From NCBI GenBank assembly GCA_946800325.1, contig OX326959.1, positions 16,956,862-17,020,861 on the forward strand: a stretch of 64,000 nucleotides of DNA. Direction: 5' to 3'. Shown here one piece after another: positions 1-11,573 of this stretch (position 1 is the stretch's first letter; each line of letters opens with the position of its first letter). The position numbers and the translations under genes are program-made. The notes beneath the pieces were generated by a model. The model saw only the letters and a program-made list of their open reading frames with translations. It did no database searches and was not told where the DNA came from. This DNA is from Luzula sylvatica. Lineage: Eukaryota; Streptophyta; Magnoliopsida; Poales; Juncaceae.

Positions 1-3000
1 GGAAATAGATTAAAGCGTTTTAATTATAAAAAATCTAATGGAGCCTCTGGAGGTATTCTTATAGCTTGGAATGAGGATTATGTTAAGGATATTAGTGTGG
101 ATATAAGGAATTTTTCTTTATCAGTGATGATACAATGTAAATGGAATAATAATTTATTATTTATCACTGGAGTTTATGGTCCAGTAGAAAAAACGGTTAA
201 ATTGGAATTTTTAAATGAATTAAAAGATTTGGGAAATTCTATTACAATTCCCTGGACTATTTTTGGAGATTTCAATATGGTTTTATCAAATGAGGAAAGA
301 GGAGGTGGAATTGATAGAGATCATATTAATACTAGGTATTTTTTTGAATTTTATGAGTGATATGGAATTAATTGATTTGAATTTATCTGGAGGATTTTTT
401 ACTTGGAGAAATAGTTTAGCCAAAGCTAGATTAGACAGATTTATATTTAATAAGGAATGGTTTATAGAATTTCCTAATTCAAACCAATTCTTGATTAAGC
501 AAACTATTTCTGATCATGAGCCAGTGATATATATGGCTACTACAAATTTTCCAATATATAAAGGTTTTCGATTTGAAAATGGTTGGAATTTTAATAATGA
601 GGCAGAAAATATGATAAGTAATCACTTAAAAGCTACTTTTTCTGATAATTTGGAGGAGTTTTATGCAAAGTTGGAAGCTTTAGGGAAAAGGTTAATGAAT
701 TGGAATATTCAAAGAGCTAGTAATTATAAAGTATATTTGGCAAATTGTTTGACAACTATAAAATGGATAGATGATTTGGAAGAAAATAGAAACCTAAATT
801 CAATTCAAAAATGGGTGAAAAAGATAACTAAGGAAAGATATAATAACTTGGTTATGGAAAATGATTTATATTGGAAACAAAGATCCAAACATTTATGGTT
901 GAAGGAGGGGGATACTAATTCAAAATTCTTCCATTTACATGCTACTATTAAAAAGAGTAAATTGATGGTGCCGGTATTAAAGGATAATAATGATAATATT
1001 TTCCAAAATCATATGGATAAAGCTAAATTAATCTTTAATTTTTATAAAAATCTTATTGGAAAATAACATGTTAAAAAGACAGAGATGGAAGTTGGAGGAA
1101 GAATTGATCTGGAATTATTATATGGAAATAATTTAAATAATTTTGATTATTTAGAGGAAGATATAAATATGGCAGAAATTAAGGAGGTTATTGATAAATG
1201 GAAACCTAATAAATCACCAGGTCCAGATGGATTTAATGGTGAATTTTATAAAAAATATTGGAATTTAATAAAGGATGAATTGTTTTATTTACTAAATAAA
1301 GTTGGAGAAATAGGATTATCAAAATATAATACATCTTATATATCCTTAATTCCAAAAAAAGAAAATGCAGCAGAAATAAAGGATTATAGGCCTATTAGCT
1401 TGGTGAGTTCAATTCAAAGAATTTTCTCAAAAATATTATCCAACAGATTAAAAAAAGAAATTGGATCTTTGATTGATCCAAATCAATTAGGTTTCCTTAA
1501 AGATAGATCAATTACAGATAATTATAATTATGCAAGAGAGGTTTTAAATAATGCAAATAAAATGAACTGCCCTTTATTAGTATTTAAAGCTGATATTTAT
1601 AAGGCTTTTGATTCAATTTCTTGGGAATTCCTATTGAGAATATTGAAATTCAGAGGGTTTGGAGATAAATGGATTAATTGGATTTCAAAATCTGTTTTGG
1701 GAGGTTCTACTAGGGTTTTATTAAATGGAGTTCCAGGAAAATATATATATTTAAAAAAAGGTTTAAAACAAGGAGATCCACTTTCTACCTATTTGTTTAT
1801 TTTGGTGATGGATGTATTATCAAGAATTATAAAGGGTTTAACTGCAAAAGGATTTTTGGAAAGACCAATGAATGGGATTGTGACCTCATTGTTTTATGCA
1901 GATGATTCCATTTTTTTTCTTAAGCCAACAGTGGAGAATATTAAAAAGTTAATGCTTATTTTAAAAATATTTGGAAATGAATCTGGTTTGAATTTAAATA
2001 TGGAAAAATCAGAAATATTTGGAATAAATGTGGAAACAAGAGATATGGAGAATTTATCATCTGAAATGAATTGTTCTATTGGTACCTTTCCAATGATGTA
2101 TTTAGGGTTACCATTGAATATTAAAGGACCAGTAAAGGAGGATTTAAAAAAATTAATTGATAAAGTTAAATTAAGAATGGAGGGTTGGAAAGGAAATTTT
2201 TTGAATATTAGTGGAAGATTGATTTTAATCAATTCTGTCCTGTCCTCAATTCCAATTTATTTCCTTAGTATTTTTAAAATCCCAAAATGGGTGATTAAAG
2301 CTATTGATAAAATTAGGAGGAATTTCTTATGGAAGGGAAATAAGGAGAAGGGATATAATTTAATTAATTGGAAATTTTGTTGTTTACCTAAGAAATTTGG
2401 AGGTTTGGGAATTTTAAATTTGGAAAAATTTAATAATGCATTGTTGCTTAAATGGGTTTGGAAATACTATAATTTGTCTGAGGAGAATTTAAAATGGGAT
2501 GTATTAGTTGATAAATTGCAAAGATTAGGAGGGCCTAGATATAAAATTGATAACAAGAGTTCATATTTTTGGAAAGATGTGGTGAAATTATTGGATATTT
2601 TTAGGGAAAACTCTAAGTTTATTCCTGGAAATGGAGACCTAATTAATCTATGGAGAGATAATTGGGATGGAGAATTCTTATATAAAAAATTTCCTGAATT
2701 ATACTCTTTTGTGCAAAATTATGAATTAACCCTAAAGGAATTTACAGAAGAATTATTAGAGACTGATATACATACCATTTTAAGGGTAAGGGAGCCATTA
2801 TCTTTTGAAGCAGAGATCCAAATCCATTCAATATACCAGCAATTTGGGGGTTTTCTGCTATTTCCAGACCAAAAGGACCAATTGGTTGGGAAGGTACCTC
2901 ATATGGAAAATTTAGAGTTAAAAATTGTTATACAATTTTATCAGGAATTAATAAGGAAGAATTAAGGTATATTTGGAAAATTAAAATACCTGGTAAAATT

Positions 3001-3330
3001 CAAATTTTCCTATGGCTGGCTTTGCAGAATAAAATCCTAACGATGGATAATCTGCAGAGAAAAGGTTGGAATTTAGCAAATAGATGTGTATTATGTAACA
3101 GTAATACTTAATCAGTTCAACACATATTCTCATATTGTGTTTTTACAAAAAATATATGGGCTAAATTGAAAAATTTGTATTACCTGGATCAAAATCTAGT
3201 TCTGGACCCTATAAATCTGATAACTTCTCAGCAAATTGGAGCAAAATTGAAGCAATTAATAGCTTTAATGGTTTTTAATATTTGGAAGGAAAGATGTAGA
3301 AGGATTTTTTAGGAGTATCAGTTAAGAGAG
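1..3330 (+). pseudogene. LINE ORF2 (endonuclease-reverse transcriptase), broken
   Basis: The reading frame is in pieces. An endonuclease segment at 97-360 has NVYG-like (GVYGPV) and GDFN motifs. It shifts frame near 330-350 into 263-1066, which holds the end of the endonuclease (SDH at 509-517) and the linker. A single TAA at 1064-1066 interrupts that frame, and the same frame resumes at 1085-2965 with the reverse transcriptase. The catalytic FYADD is intact at 1892-1906 and the (K)QGDPLS block lies about 100 bp upstream. Another frameshift near 2820-2960 leads into the zf-RVT region (IFLWLALQNKILT, then CVLC) at 2965-3110, which itself has a stop. With at least two frameshifts and several stops this copy cannot make a functional protein. 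Codon use is extremely AT-rich. Confidence 0.9.
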
Positions 3331-3844
3331 GATAGGATTGTTGGGTTAATTGTTCAGGATAGAAAGGATATCGAGATGGTGATTGAGCATCTGACATCTC
3401 ATTCCAATGAGATAAGAGGAGAAGAGGAGTATGGCGATGGAGGAAGGTTTTGGAGTGAGGATTAGGCGCGAGAGGGTTTCAGACGAGAGGAGTATGAGAA
3501 GGGGAACTAGTTGGAGTCGGAGGAGATGAGTTGCTCGCTAGAGAAGAAAAGCGGCTAACTGGAATTTGGACAAGGAATGAAAGAGTGTTACTCAAGCTTA
3601 TGAGGGAGATGGGATTGATTTTCCAGGTTTTCCAGGTTTTCTCTATTCGGGATTAGGTTTAATGGTTTTATCAAATGTCTAGCTTTCATTTCCTGTTTTG
3701 TATTAAGACTAATAATGAGCTTCTAAAGCTTGATTTAGGGATTATTATATGCTTGTAATTAATGTAAAACAATTGTTAATTAATGAAACAATAGAAGTGG
3801 GACTTGTGAGCCCACTCTATTTTAATCAAAAAAAAAAAAAAAAA
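1..3844 (+). mobile_element. L1-type LINE, 3' part, decayed
   Basis: Non-LTR retrotransposon running off the left edge of the window. It carries endonuclease, reverse transcriptase and a C-terminal zinc-knuckle-like region in order, then about 500 bp of 3' UTR and a poly(A) tail at 3829-3844. The tail signature (tagaagtgggactt...gagcccactctattttaatc) recurs in related form at 35820-35882 (+) and, reverse-complemented, near 32010-32070, so three insertions of this LINE type lie in the window. The 5' end and left target-site duplication are outside the window. It abuts the inverted repeat starting at 3845. Confidence 0.93.
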
Positions 3845-6502
3845 TTTGATTTGTGATTTCGTTGGACAAGTTCTATAACATCGTCTCATTTTCTATTTCG
3901 GTTCTGAAACTGATATAAAACATGTTTGAACCACTTAGGGCTTGTTGATTTACACTCTTAGTCTCAACCTCGAGGTTTATCTTGATATTTATTTTTATCA
4001 ATTTTTGCATTCTTTCATGATATATTTTTGTTGAAATTTGAAAAAAGAAGATCAGAGAAATGCTTTTATAGTATTTCTAATCATAATTATGGCAGAAAGA
4101 TATCACAATTTTCATAAATATACATTATATACTTGAACTAATATTCTTGCATACAAAATCGTTGATTTAGTTACACTACGGCGCTGGTGGTAAAGCCTCT
4201 TCATAAGAACAAGGTGGAGTCTTAGTCGCTAAAGTCGAAAAAATCACAAATGCCCCCCCTTTATTGTCCACTAATCGTGGAGGGATCAAAACCTCAATTC
4301 AACACTGGCAAGGTAATATGCATTGAAGTCCTTACATTAGGTTTACATTTAAAAAACGTCCTTGTGTTTGTCGAAAGTCACAAGAAAAAAGTTACATTCT
4401 TTACTATTAGCCAAAACTGGAGTTTTCTATGCCAATATCTTCGATATTATAATTTTGGGTATATAAAAAAAATTATAGAGTAGTTTCAGATTGCAAATCA
4501 AGGACAGTAATATTTATTTAGCATGTAGTATTAAGGACAAATATGAAATAAAAAAAAAGTATTAAGGACAAATATAGGATAGAGTCGTTTCAATTTTATC
4601 CCCACCTTAATAATCTAATACATTTTCACTCAAATGTGCAGAGGTGGAAAGACGATGATGAAATGGATTTATTGGAGATGGAAAAAAAAGATGATGAAAT
4701 GGATTTACTGAAGAGATGGAAAAAAAAGATGATCAAATAAATAGAAAAAAATGAATGATCAAGAGATGGAAATTTATATGTGCTTGTATGTGTTGTTTGT
4801 ATGTCTCTCTCTGTATGTGTGTTTATTTTTGTGCTTGTGTGGTTTGTGTATGTATATGCTAACTCTATGTTTTTTGTTTTCGTTTTCTAGGTATGCTCGG
4901 GGCGAGGGGGAGGTGGGTCCGCCCAAGAGGGCGGGGCCCGTGGGGGCGAGGTGGGTCCTGCCCCTGGGGGGAAGGGGGGTCCTGCCCATGAGGGGCCGGG
5001 CCCGCGGGGGAGGTGGGCCCAAGAGGTACGGGGCCTGCGGGGCAGGTGGGTCCGCCCAAGAGGGGTGGGCCCGGACCCTTCGGGGGAGGTGGGTTCGCCC
5101 AAGAGGGGCGGGGCCCACGGGGGGAGGTGGGTCCGCCCAAGAGGGACGGGGCCTGCGGGGGAGGTGGTCCTGCCCAAGAGGGGTGGGGCCTGCATGGGAG
5201 GTGGGCCCGTCAAGAGGGGCGGACACACCTCCCCTCGCGGGCCCGCCCCTTTTGGGCGGACCCACCTCCCCCCACAGGCCCCCTCGCCCCTCAGGGGCGG
5301 ACCCACCTCCCTCTTGCGGGCCCCACCTCCCCCCGCGGGCCCCGCCCCAACCCACCTCCTCCACCCGGGCCCCGCCCTCTTAGGGGTCGGACCCACCTCC
5401 CCCCACGGGCCCCGCCCCTCTTGGGCGGACCCACCTCCCCCTCGCCCCGAGCATACCTAGAAAATGAAAACAAAAAACATAAGAGATAGCATATCCACAC
5501 AAGCACAAAAATAAACACACACACACATGCATACAGAGAGACATGAGACATACAAACAAGCATACACATACACATACACGGACATACAAACATGCACATA
5601 TAATTTCCGTCTCTTGATCATTCATTTTTTTCCATCTCTTCGGTAAATCCATTTGATCATCATTTTTCCATCTCTGCACATTTTTGAGTGAAAATATATT
5701 AGATTGAATAATTAGTATTACAAAATATATTAAATTATTAAGGATGGGATAAAATTGAAACGACTCTATCCTATATTTGTCCTTGATACTTTTTATTTTA
5801 TTTCATAATTGTCCTTGATTTGGAATATGAAACTAACTTTTTTGTATATACCCAAAATTATAATATCGAAGATATTGGCATAAAAAACTCCAGTTTTGGC
5901 TAATAGTAAAGAATGTAACTTTTTCCTTGTGACTATCGACAAACACAGGGACGTTTTTTAAATTTAAACCTAATGTAAGGACTTCGATGCATGTTACCTT
6001 GCCAGTGTTGAATTGAGGTTTTGATCCCACCACGATTAGTGGACAATAAAAGGGGGGCATTTGTGATTTTTTCGACTTTAGCGACTAAAGACTCCACCTT
6101 GTTCTTATGAAAAGGCTTTAACACCAGCGCCGTAGTGTACCTAAATCAACGATTTTGTAAGCAAGAATATTAGTCCAAGTATATAATATATATTTATAAA
6201 AAAATTTCTCAAAAAAAAAATATTTATGAAAATTGTGATATCTTTCTGCCATAATTATGATTAGAAATACTATAAAAGCATTTCTTTGATCTTCTTTTTT
6301 CAAATTTCAACAAAAATATATCATGAAAGAATGCAAAAATTGATAAAAAGAAATTTCAAGATAAACCTCGAGAGTTGAGACTAAGAATGTAAATCAACAA
6401 GCCCTAAGTGGTTCAAACTTGTTTTACATCAGTTTCAGAACCGAAATAGAAAATGAGACGATGTTATAGAACTTGTCCAACGAAATCACGAATCAAAAAT
6501 AA
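3845..6502. repeat. 2.66 kb inverted duplication (long hairpin)
   Basis: Sequence from 3845 rightwards reappears reverse-complemented ending near 6497. Matching checkpoints are 3855/6490 (cgttggacaagttctataac), 4060/6270 (tatttctaatcataattatg), 4180/6130 (acactacggcgctggtg) and 4887/5457 (ctaggtatgctcgg). All give the same symmetry centre near 5173, so arms are about 1.33 kb with little length change. The arms have diverged by scattered substitutions and small indels. The left boundary coincides with the LINE poly(A) tail, so the LINE may have inserted into a longer left arm whose remainder lies off the window. The right arm continues into unique sequence carrying a putative first exon. No transposase was seen; it could be a foldback or long-TIR MULE-like element, or an inverted gene duplication. 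Confidence 0.88.
4887..5460. repeat. GC-rich G/C-skewed core of the inverted repeat
   Basis: About 570 bp of extreme GC content in an otherwise AT-rich window. The left half is G-rich and the right half C-rich, switching near 5215. Each half is built from degenerate units of roughly 35-40 bp around gaggtgggtccgcccaagag, present repeatedly at 4912, 5044, 5088, 5125 and, inverted, at 5250-5430. Runs of 3-6 G at short spacing on the plus strand (left half) and minus strand (right half) fit G-quadruplex-forming sequence. Long open frames here on both strands are compositional artefacts (Gly/Pro/Arg-rich, no stops because of low AT), so I call no protein. Confidence 0.8.
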
Positions 6503-6900
6503 AAGAGCAAAATAGAATCTGCCACACGGATTAAGCAAATCTGAAATCACCGAATATTTTATTTTAACTCCATCTACAAAAATTGATAATATAAAACCCA
6601 ATTTTGCAATGGTACGGTACTTCTAAAATCGCAACACAAAGAAAAATAAGAAAAAAAGTTGCTTAATTCGGCCATAACTGAAAGCGTTAATGAATCAAAG
6701 AGAACCGAATTTCAAAAGTCGAAGAGAATAACTTACATTTGCGTCTGGCATGTTTCGTTCTCGCCACATCCATGGAATTCGCTGTCGTGTTTACATGGAA
6801 GGAAGAATTTAGGATGTGAAGAATGGCGATGATTTGGGTAAATAGGAGATGAAGAAGAAGAGGGCATCGATAGCCCAGATAAGCTTCGAACTCGAGCAAG
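5998..6900 (-). pseudogene. Possible 5' part of a spliced gene entering the right hairpin arm
   Basis: On the minus strand, a pyrimidine-rich leader (about 6990-6780) precedes an ATG at 6773 and a short coding stretch, M-D-V-A-R-T-K-H-A-R-R-K, ending at a consensus donor (gtaagt) at 6736. About 600 bp downstream, a second exon-like segment (5998-6140) is bounded by ttag and AAG|gtaaca; one frame through it is open (LVLKPFHKNKVESLVAKVEK...). The second segment is duplicated in the left arm (about 4180-4312), where one T is missing and the same frame hits a stop; the right copy therefore looks parental. The exon phases I can assign do not join cleanly (exon 1 ends in phase 1), so this is probably a broken gene or a misassigned model. 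Product not recognised. Confidence 0.25.
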
Positions 6901-6989
6901 TATCCAGATCTAGATTTCTTTGTTTTTTTGTTGGAGAGAGAGGAGGAGAAAAAGGCGAAGGAAGACGAGACGAATGAATTTTGGGGGAG

Positions 6990-8602
6990 ACAAGAAAAGA
7001 AATGGAGCCTCCCTTAATTAGATATACTAACTAGTCTAGTGCTGGGGGAATGTTCATTGGTTGCTTAGACTGGGAGTTTAGACTTTAATATACACTGTGT
7101 GTCTATGACATTCGTTCATAAGACCCATCCGGCGCATGGACCATGTTTATTTGATATGACATTATTATTATGTTAACGTTAAGTAGATTTGTTACCGTTG
7201 GAATTACATAATTTAAATTTTGTGAAATAATATCATTGAGGTTATGTTATATTAATACCTGATATATGGTTAATATTATTTGGCAAAATTGGCATTGTGT
7301 AAGAACTAAGAAACGTAAAAAAATTATTTATTACAGGATAATGCATCTAATTAGTTTAGGCTACAAAACCTAATACAATAATTTCGAAAAGATTGTGAAA
7401 TTACCTTATATTTTGTTTAATCAGTTTTCTCTAATATATATCTTAACACCTTAACACGACTCATAAACAACGCATAATCAATCATAATTGGCGCATAAGT
7501 TTTTCTCGTATTTAATAATGAGAGATGCAATTAGCACACCAATAGAGTTACCTGGTATCTAATAATCCAAAGCTAGATCCTATTTTTTTCTCATGACAAT
7601 TCGTTAAGATCGTTACATACTTAGATCTTATCCTTCTACAATTCTAAAACGTACATAGAATTAAGAAGAAACTAAAAAGAAGATACAAGTGAGTAAGTCG
7701 TTTCTTCGCTTCGAATGCACTACGATCCATAATCTTTGTCGATGAGTGTGATTACTGCCTCGTTGCATTTTAGTCTATGAACGACACAAAATTGCAAGGT
7801 TCGAAAACGGCAAGGGTTGTGAAAGGCTAGGGTCGGAACAAAAAACGACTAATCACCAATGACAATGTGACAAAACCACCTCGAGCGAAAGAAGCAAATC
7901 ATCAAAGCTAGGATGGCAGCACTCCATAAGAACCACCTGACACGTCCATATGTTGTCGTCGTTTCGTCGTGGTGCTTGATCCGACTGTTGTAATGAACTG
8001 TCGTCGTCACGTCGAAACTCCGCTGCCGGTCAGATCACTACCTGATTTTCGTCGAAACTCCACCAGCTCGGCAAAGACGAAGCAGACAAGATCTGCCTGT
8101 ATTGATGTGGTCACGGTGTCCACTAAATCTCTCTGCCGTCTCGGAAAAACGAGTGGAAGATAAGAGGCGTCAATAACCGACTGTTCTTTCCGTTTGAGAA
8201 ATGAATCTCGGGTGTGGTTGAGTCAAGAGGTTGAAAAGAAGAGGAGGTTGAGACGAAGAAGAGTAAAGGACCCAGGGGGGCCGCCGGCCGACGCCGTTAG
8301 GGTTGCGCCCCCCCTAGATCAAGCCGCCTCTAGGGTTTCTTTTCTTAGTCGCCCTTTTGGGTTGTCGTACATGAGAGGTCCTTAACAAAACAAGGATTGT
8401 TATATCTCCTTTATCTACATTACTGTATCACAATTGCGTATTACTTTGATTTTTTTTTATTTTGATTTGGTATTACTTTGATTTTTTTTTATTTTGATCT
8501 GGTTTTATAAGATCTCGTAATAATAATTGTCAAGAACCTTCGAAAATACACAAAATCAGACCCATATATAAGTTATATATTATTTACATATGATAAAATT
8601 AT
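6990..8602. other. Intergenic, no gene supported
   Basis: AT-rich unique-looking sequence with a GC-richer patch at 7700-8380 (repeated cgtcg and gaaactcc words, and tagggtttc as often found in plant leaders). Small open frames at 7969-8163 and 8194-8385 show no recognisable domain. A short direct duplication (ttactttgattttttttatt, twice) lies at 8440-8500. Confidence 0.5.
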
Positions 8603-9479
8603 GGGAAATTTTCAAAAAAACTCCTATTTTTTGGATATTCTAAAAAACCTCCTATATTTTTGGAAACTCCAGAAAAACTCCTCTACCAAATTTTTATTTT
8701 CAATACTCCCTTATAGAAGTTGCTAACCATGAATGGTGTTAAAATATATTTTTTTTACCAAAATATCCTTCTATTTTCAGATGTATATTTTTGTTATTTT
8801 TCGTTAATTTTATTAGTTTTAAGAAAATTCATAAATAAATTTTAACATCTAATAATTTCACAAAAATAAAATTATTAAATGTTGTGTTTGTATAATTTTA
8901 ATATTTCATTTATTATTCATGTAAAACTGACATCAAATAATAATAAAATAAGTACCTTGAAAATATATTGATAGAAAAATATTTCTTTAAACTTCTATTT
9001 TATTTCTATTTTCGTTCTTTTTTTATGTATGTTTTTAATAGATTCATGATATTTTAATTTTTGAATATTTGCAAGGTGTTCTTTTAATATTGTTGTTCAT
9101 ATTATTATTATTGTAAGTTATTTTTTTAGTAAAAAAGTATGAAAGTCAAATATATATAATGTATGAATTATTAAAATTATATAAATATAACATATGATAA
9201 TTATTTTTTTTAAATTATTATAAGCTAAAAAAAATTAGGACTTTTTTTAAATTAATACAAATAACATAAATATTCTTTTAATTACTACATATGTAAAAAA
9301 AAGATATTTTGGTCATAAAAAATATTTAACACCATTCATATTTAAATTACCACATAAATATTCTTTTAATTACTACATATGAAAATAAAAATTTGGTAGA
9401 GGGGTTTTTTTTTTAGTTTTCAAAAAGATTTGTTTTTTATAATATACAAAAAAGATAGGGAGTTTTTTGAAAATTTCCC
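8603..9479. mobile_element. Mutator-type MITE, copy A (877 bp)
   Basis: Non-autonomous DNA transposon with terminal inverted repeats starting GGGAAATTTTC and ending GAAAATTTCCC. The inverted similarity continues about 130 bp inwards (ctcctctaccaaattttta against tttggtagagg). It is flanked by a perfect 9-bp duplication TAAAATTAT at 8594-8602 and 9480-9488; a 9-bp TSD is the hallmark of the Mutator (MULE) superfamily. The interior is AT-rich, with no open frame longer than a few dozen codons and no transposase. It shares end-to-end similarity with the copy at 14233-15105. Confidence 0.93.
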
Positions 9480-9488
9480 TAAAATTAT

Positions 9489-11570
9489 TTCGATGGGAGA
9501 ATTAATCCTACTATAATATTCTACAAACTCTTTTCTCAAATCTCATAACGCCACGTCATTCTTAACCTATCTGGACTTCAAATCCGGACTTAAAATTAGA
9601 CTCGTTAACTAAAATATGTATTTGTCTTCTTTGCGTTTTTTCATCAAGTCTACTCAAAGGATAAACAAGGCGCCTCTATGCTCTATATTCACAGTTCTTC
9701 TTCCCACACTTTTGTTCACCATTTTCTTTCCTCTCATCTACTTCGCACGAAGTAACAAACGCCCCACAATCTCCTCATCTCTCTTCTCGCACACCAAAAA
9801 ACAAGACGGTAGAGAAATACATTGTGCAGATTCGAAGGCCGTTGAAATCGATTTCAAGGCGATTCCAACCCATTTTCAAGGCCAGTACGTGAAATTTCAT
9901 TTTTTTTTTAGATTACGAGTTTTCTTCCGAGTTTATTTCGTTTTGTTTTGCTATTGCAGGCGATTTGAAGGCTAGCACAAGGAAAATTAGGGCCTTTTTT
10001 TTACCTTTTTGCAAGCCGCAAATCTCTCACATATTAACCCTAGACCACCGTTCGACCCGATTTTCAGTTAGAAGCTTGGTATGTGCATTTCGTATCTATA
10101 TCCATCTATTGAATCTTTTATTTTGTCTTTTGCGGGATTGAATGAATTGTTCGATGTCAGTATTTGATACAAAATAGCTTTAAAGACTTTTTAGTTATTT
10201 ATAGATCACGCCTACTATGTGTTTGATGAAATGCCTACTCATATTTTTGACAAAAAACGAATATGCATGTTAAAGAAATATATATTAGAACGCATTTACG
10301 AGAATTCGTTGAAGAAATTTGCATCATGATTAGATTCATTCCAAATCTGTGTGGTAGATATTTGAACTTTTTGTGACAATTTGTTTTTTAAAATTTGAAA
10401 CGAGTGATTTTTTTTCTGCTTAGGAAGAAAATATGAGGACAATGCCTTTGGTGTTAAACAATCGGCAAGTACGATGGATGTTTATCGCAGGACTCGAATA
10501 GCATTTTTCAAGTTCATATATATGGTAAAGTTATCAATCAGTTAATAAGTATTTAATTTATATATATTCCTTATTTAATATATTTTTTTAGAAATGATTT
10601 CCTCAATATACCAATATTCTTTCCTATTTTTTGGTCTGAAACTGAACATATTGTTCAAAACTGTTACAATTGTGCGATTTTGATTGTTTTGCATGTTTTG
10701 ACAGAAAGCCACTTTGAGCAATGCTTCTCTTCATGAAATTGTTAGGTCTTGAACTGAAAATATTTTCATTGATAACAGAATGGTTTGATTCCAGGTCTGA
10801 AAAAATACTAGACCAAATTTTTACCAATGTTCGATTTTCATTTCAGCCGAATTGAAGGAGGAGACAGATCAAGCATTGGATGGAATAGTCAATTCGCGAC
10901 TTCCATGGTTGAGTGGAATGGAACTGCTCGACAAGGCCAAGCAAAAGAAATGTTTTCTCTCTACAATAATTTGAGGGTAACAATGTAATTTCATCCTACC
11001 AAATTCATACTCTAATTTCATGAAATAGATAAACGGTAATTTGATTTTCATGTAACTTCAGGATTGATGCAAATTTTATGATGTCGATTCTTGAAGGTCG
11101 ATGGACCGAAATTTCTGGCCCTTCTTCGATAAAACCCAAATAAGCATGTCATCATTAACAAATAATCTTTGTTTTCCTAAACTCAAAACCTTCATTGATG
11201 AAGGGTATTTTGATAAATTACATGTATGTTTACATTCAACTGCAAATATTGTAGACAAACAATATGGATCCATCTTATATTTGTATACATGCAATTCATT
11301 CTCACCGAAACTTATTTTTCAATTTTCTAAGCAATTCCCTCCCTCTACATTCAAAGAGGTAATTTACATGAAATTATATTAATGCCCTTTTGTATGTGTA
11401 CAAATTTAAATTGAAAGATTGAAGCGGCTGGTATGCATTTTTGTTTCGTATATATCCTTAAAATATCGTATTTCTATTTATATCCTTTTTTGTGTCTTCT
11501 TTTCGTTTAGGCATGCTATGAATAAATCTGCAGATTTTGAAACAGATATATCAGAGAGATATTTCAGTTT
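9489..11570. other. Intergenic with exon-like remnants
   Basis: No gene can be assembled. Possible leftovers of a plus-strand gene include an open frame at 9616-9975 with a hydrophobic stretch (LCSIFTVLLPTLLFTIFFPLIYFA) that resembles a membrane segment, a taaccctagacc leader-like patch at 10035, and an exon-like block at 10845-10975. That block starts after ttcag, is open as AELKEETDQALDGIVNS..., and stops in TGA. A further open stretch at 11101-11382 has no recognisable domain. These may be pieces of the gene whose mini-exon was amplified at 11574-12430, but no splice chain links them. Confidence 0.3.
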
Positions 11571-11573
11571 TTT

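Noticed and set aside
4751..5679. Several long Gly/Pro/Arg-rich open frames on both strands
   Set aside because: Low-complexity translations of GC-rich repeats; frames on both strands are equally open, and no domain is present.
4250..6060. Two near-identical 75-77 aa open frames (4250-4483 plus; 5833-6060 minus) beginning MPP(L/F)YCPLIV
   Set aside because: They are the two arms of the inverted repeat and run through an exon-like block into intron-like sequence in a frame different from the better open one. Similarity comes from the duplication, not from coding selection.
3845..6502. Autonomous MULE with transposase
   Set aside because: No transposase-like frame between or within the arms, and neither TSD nor outer ends can be established because the LINE abuts the left arm.
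9616..9975. 119-aa open frame with a hydrophobic segment as a membrane protein
   Set aside because: The frame ends in intron-like T-rich sequence, has no homology I recognise and lacks a clear downstream exon. Kept only as an exon-like remnant.
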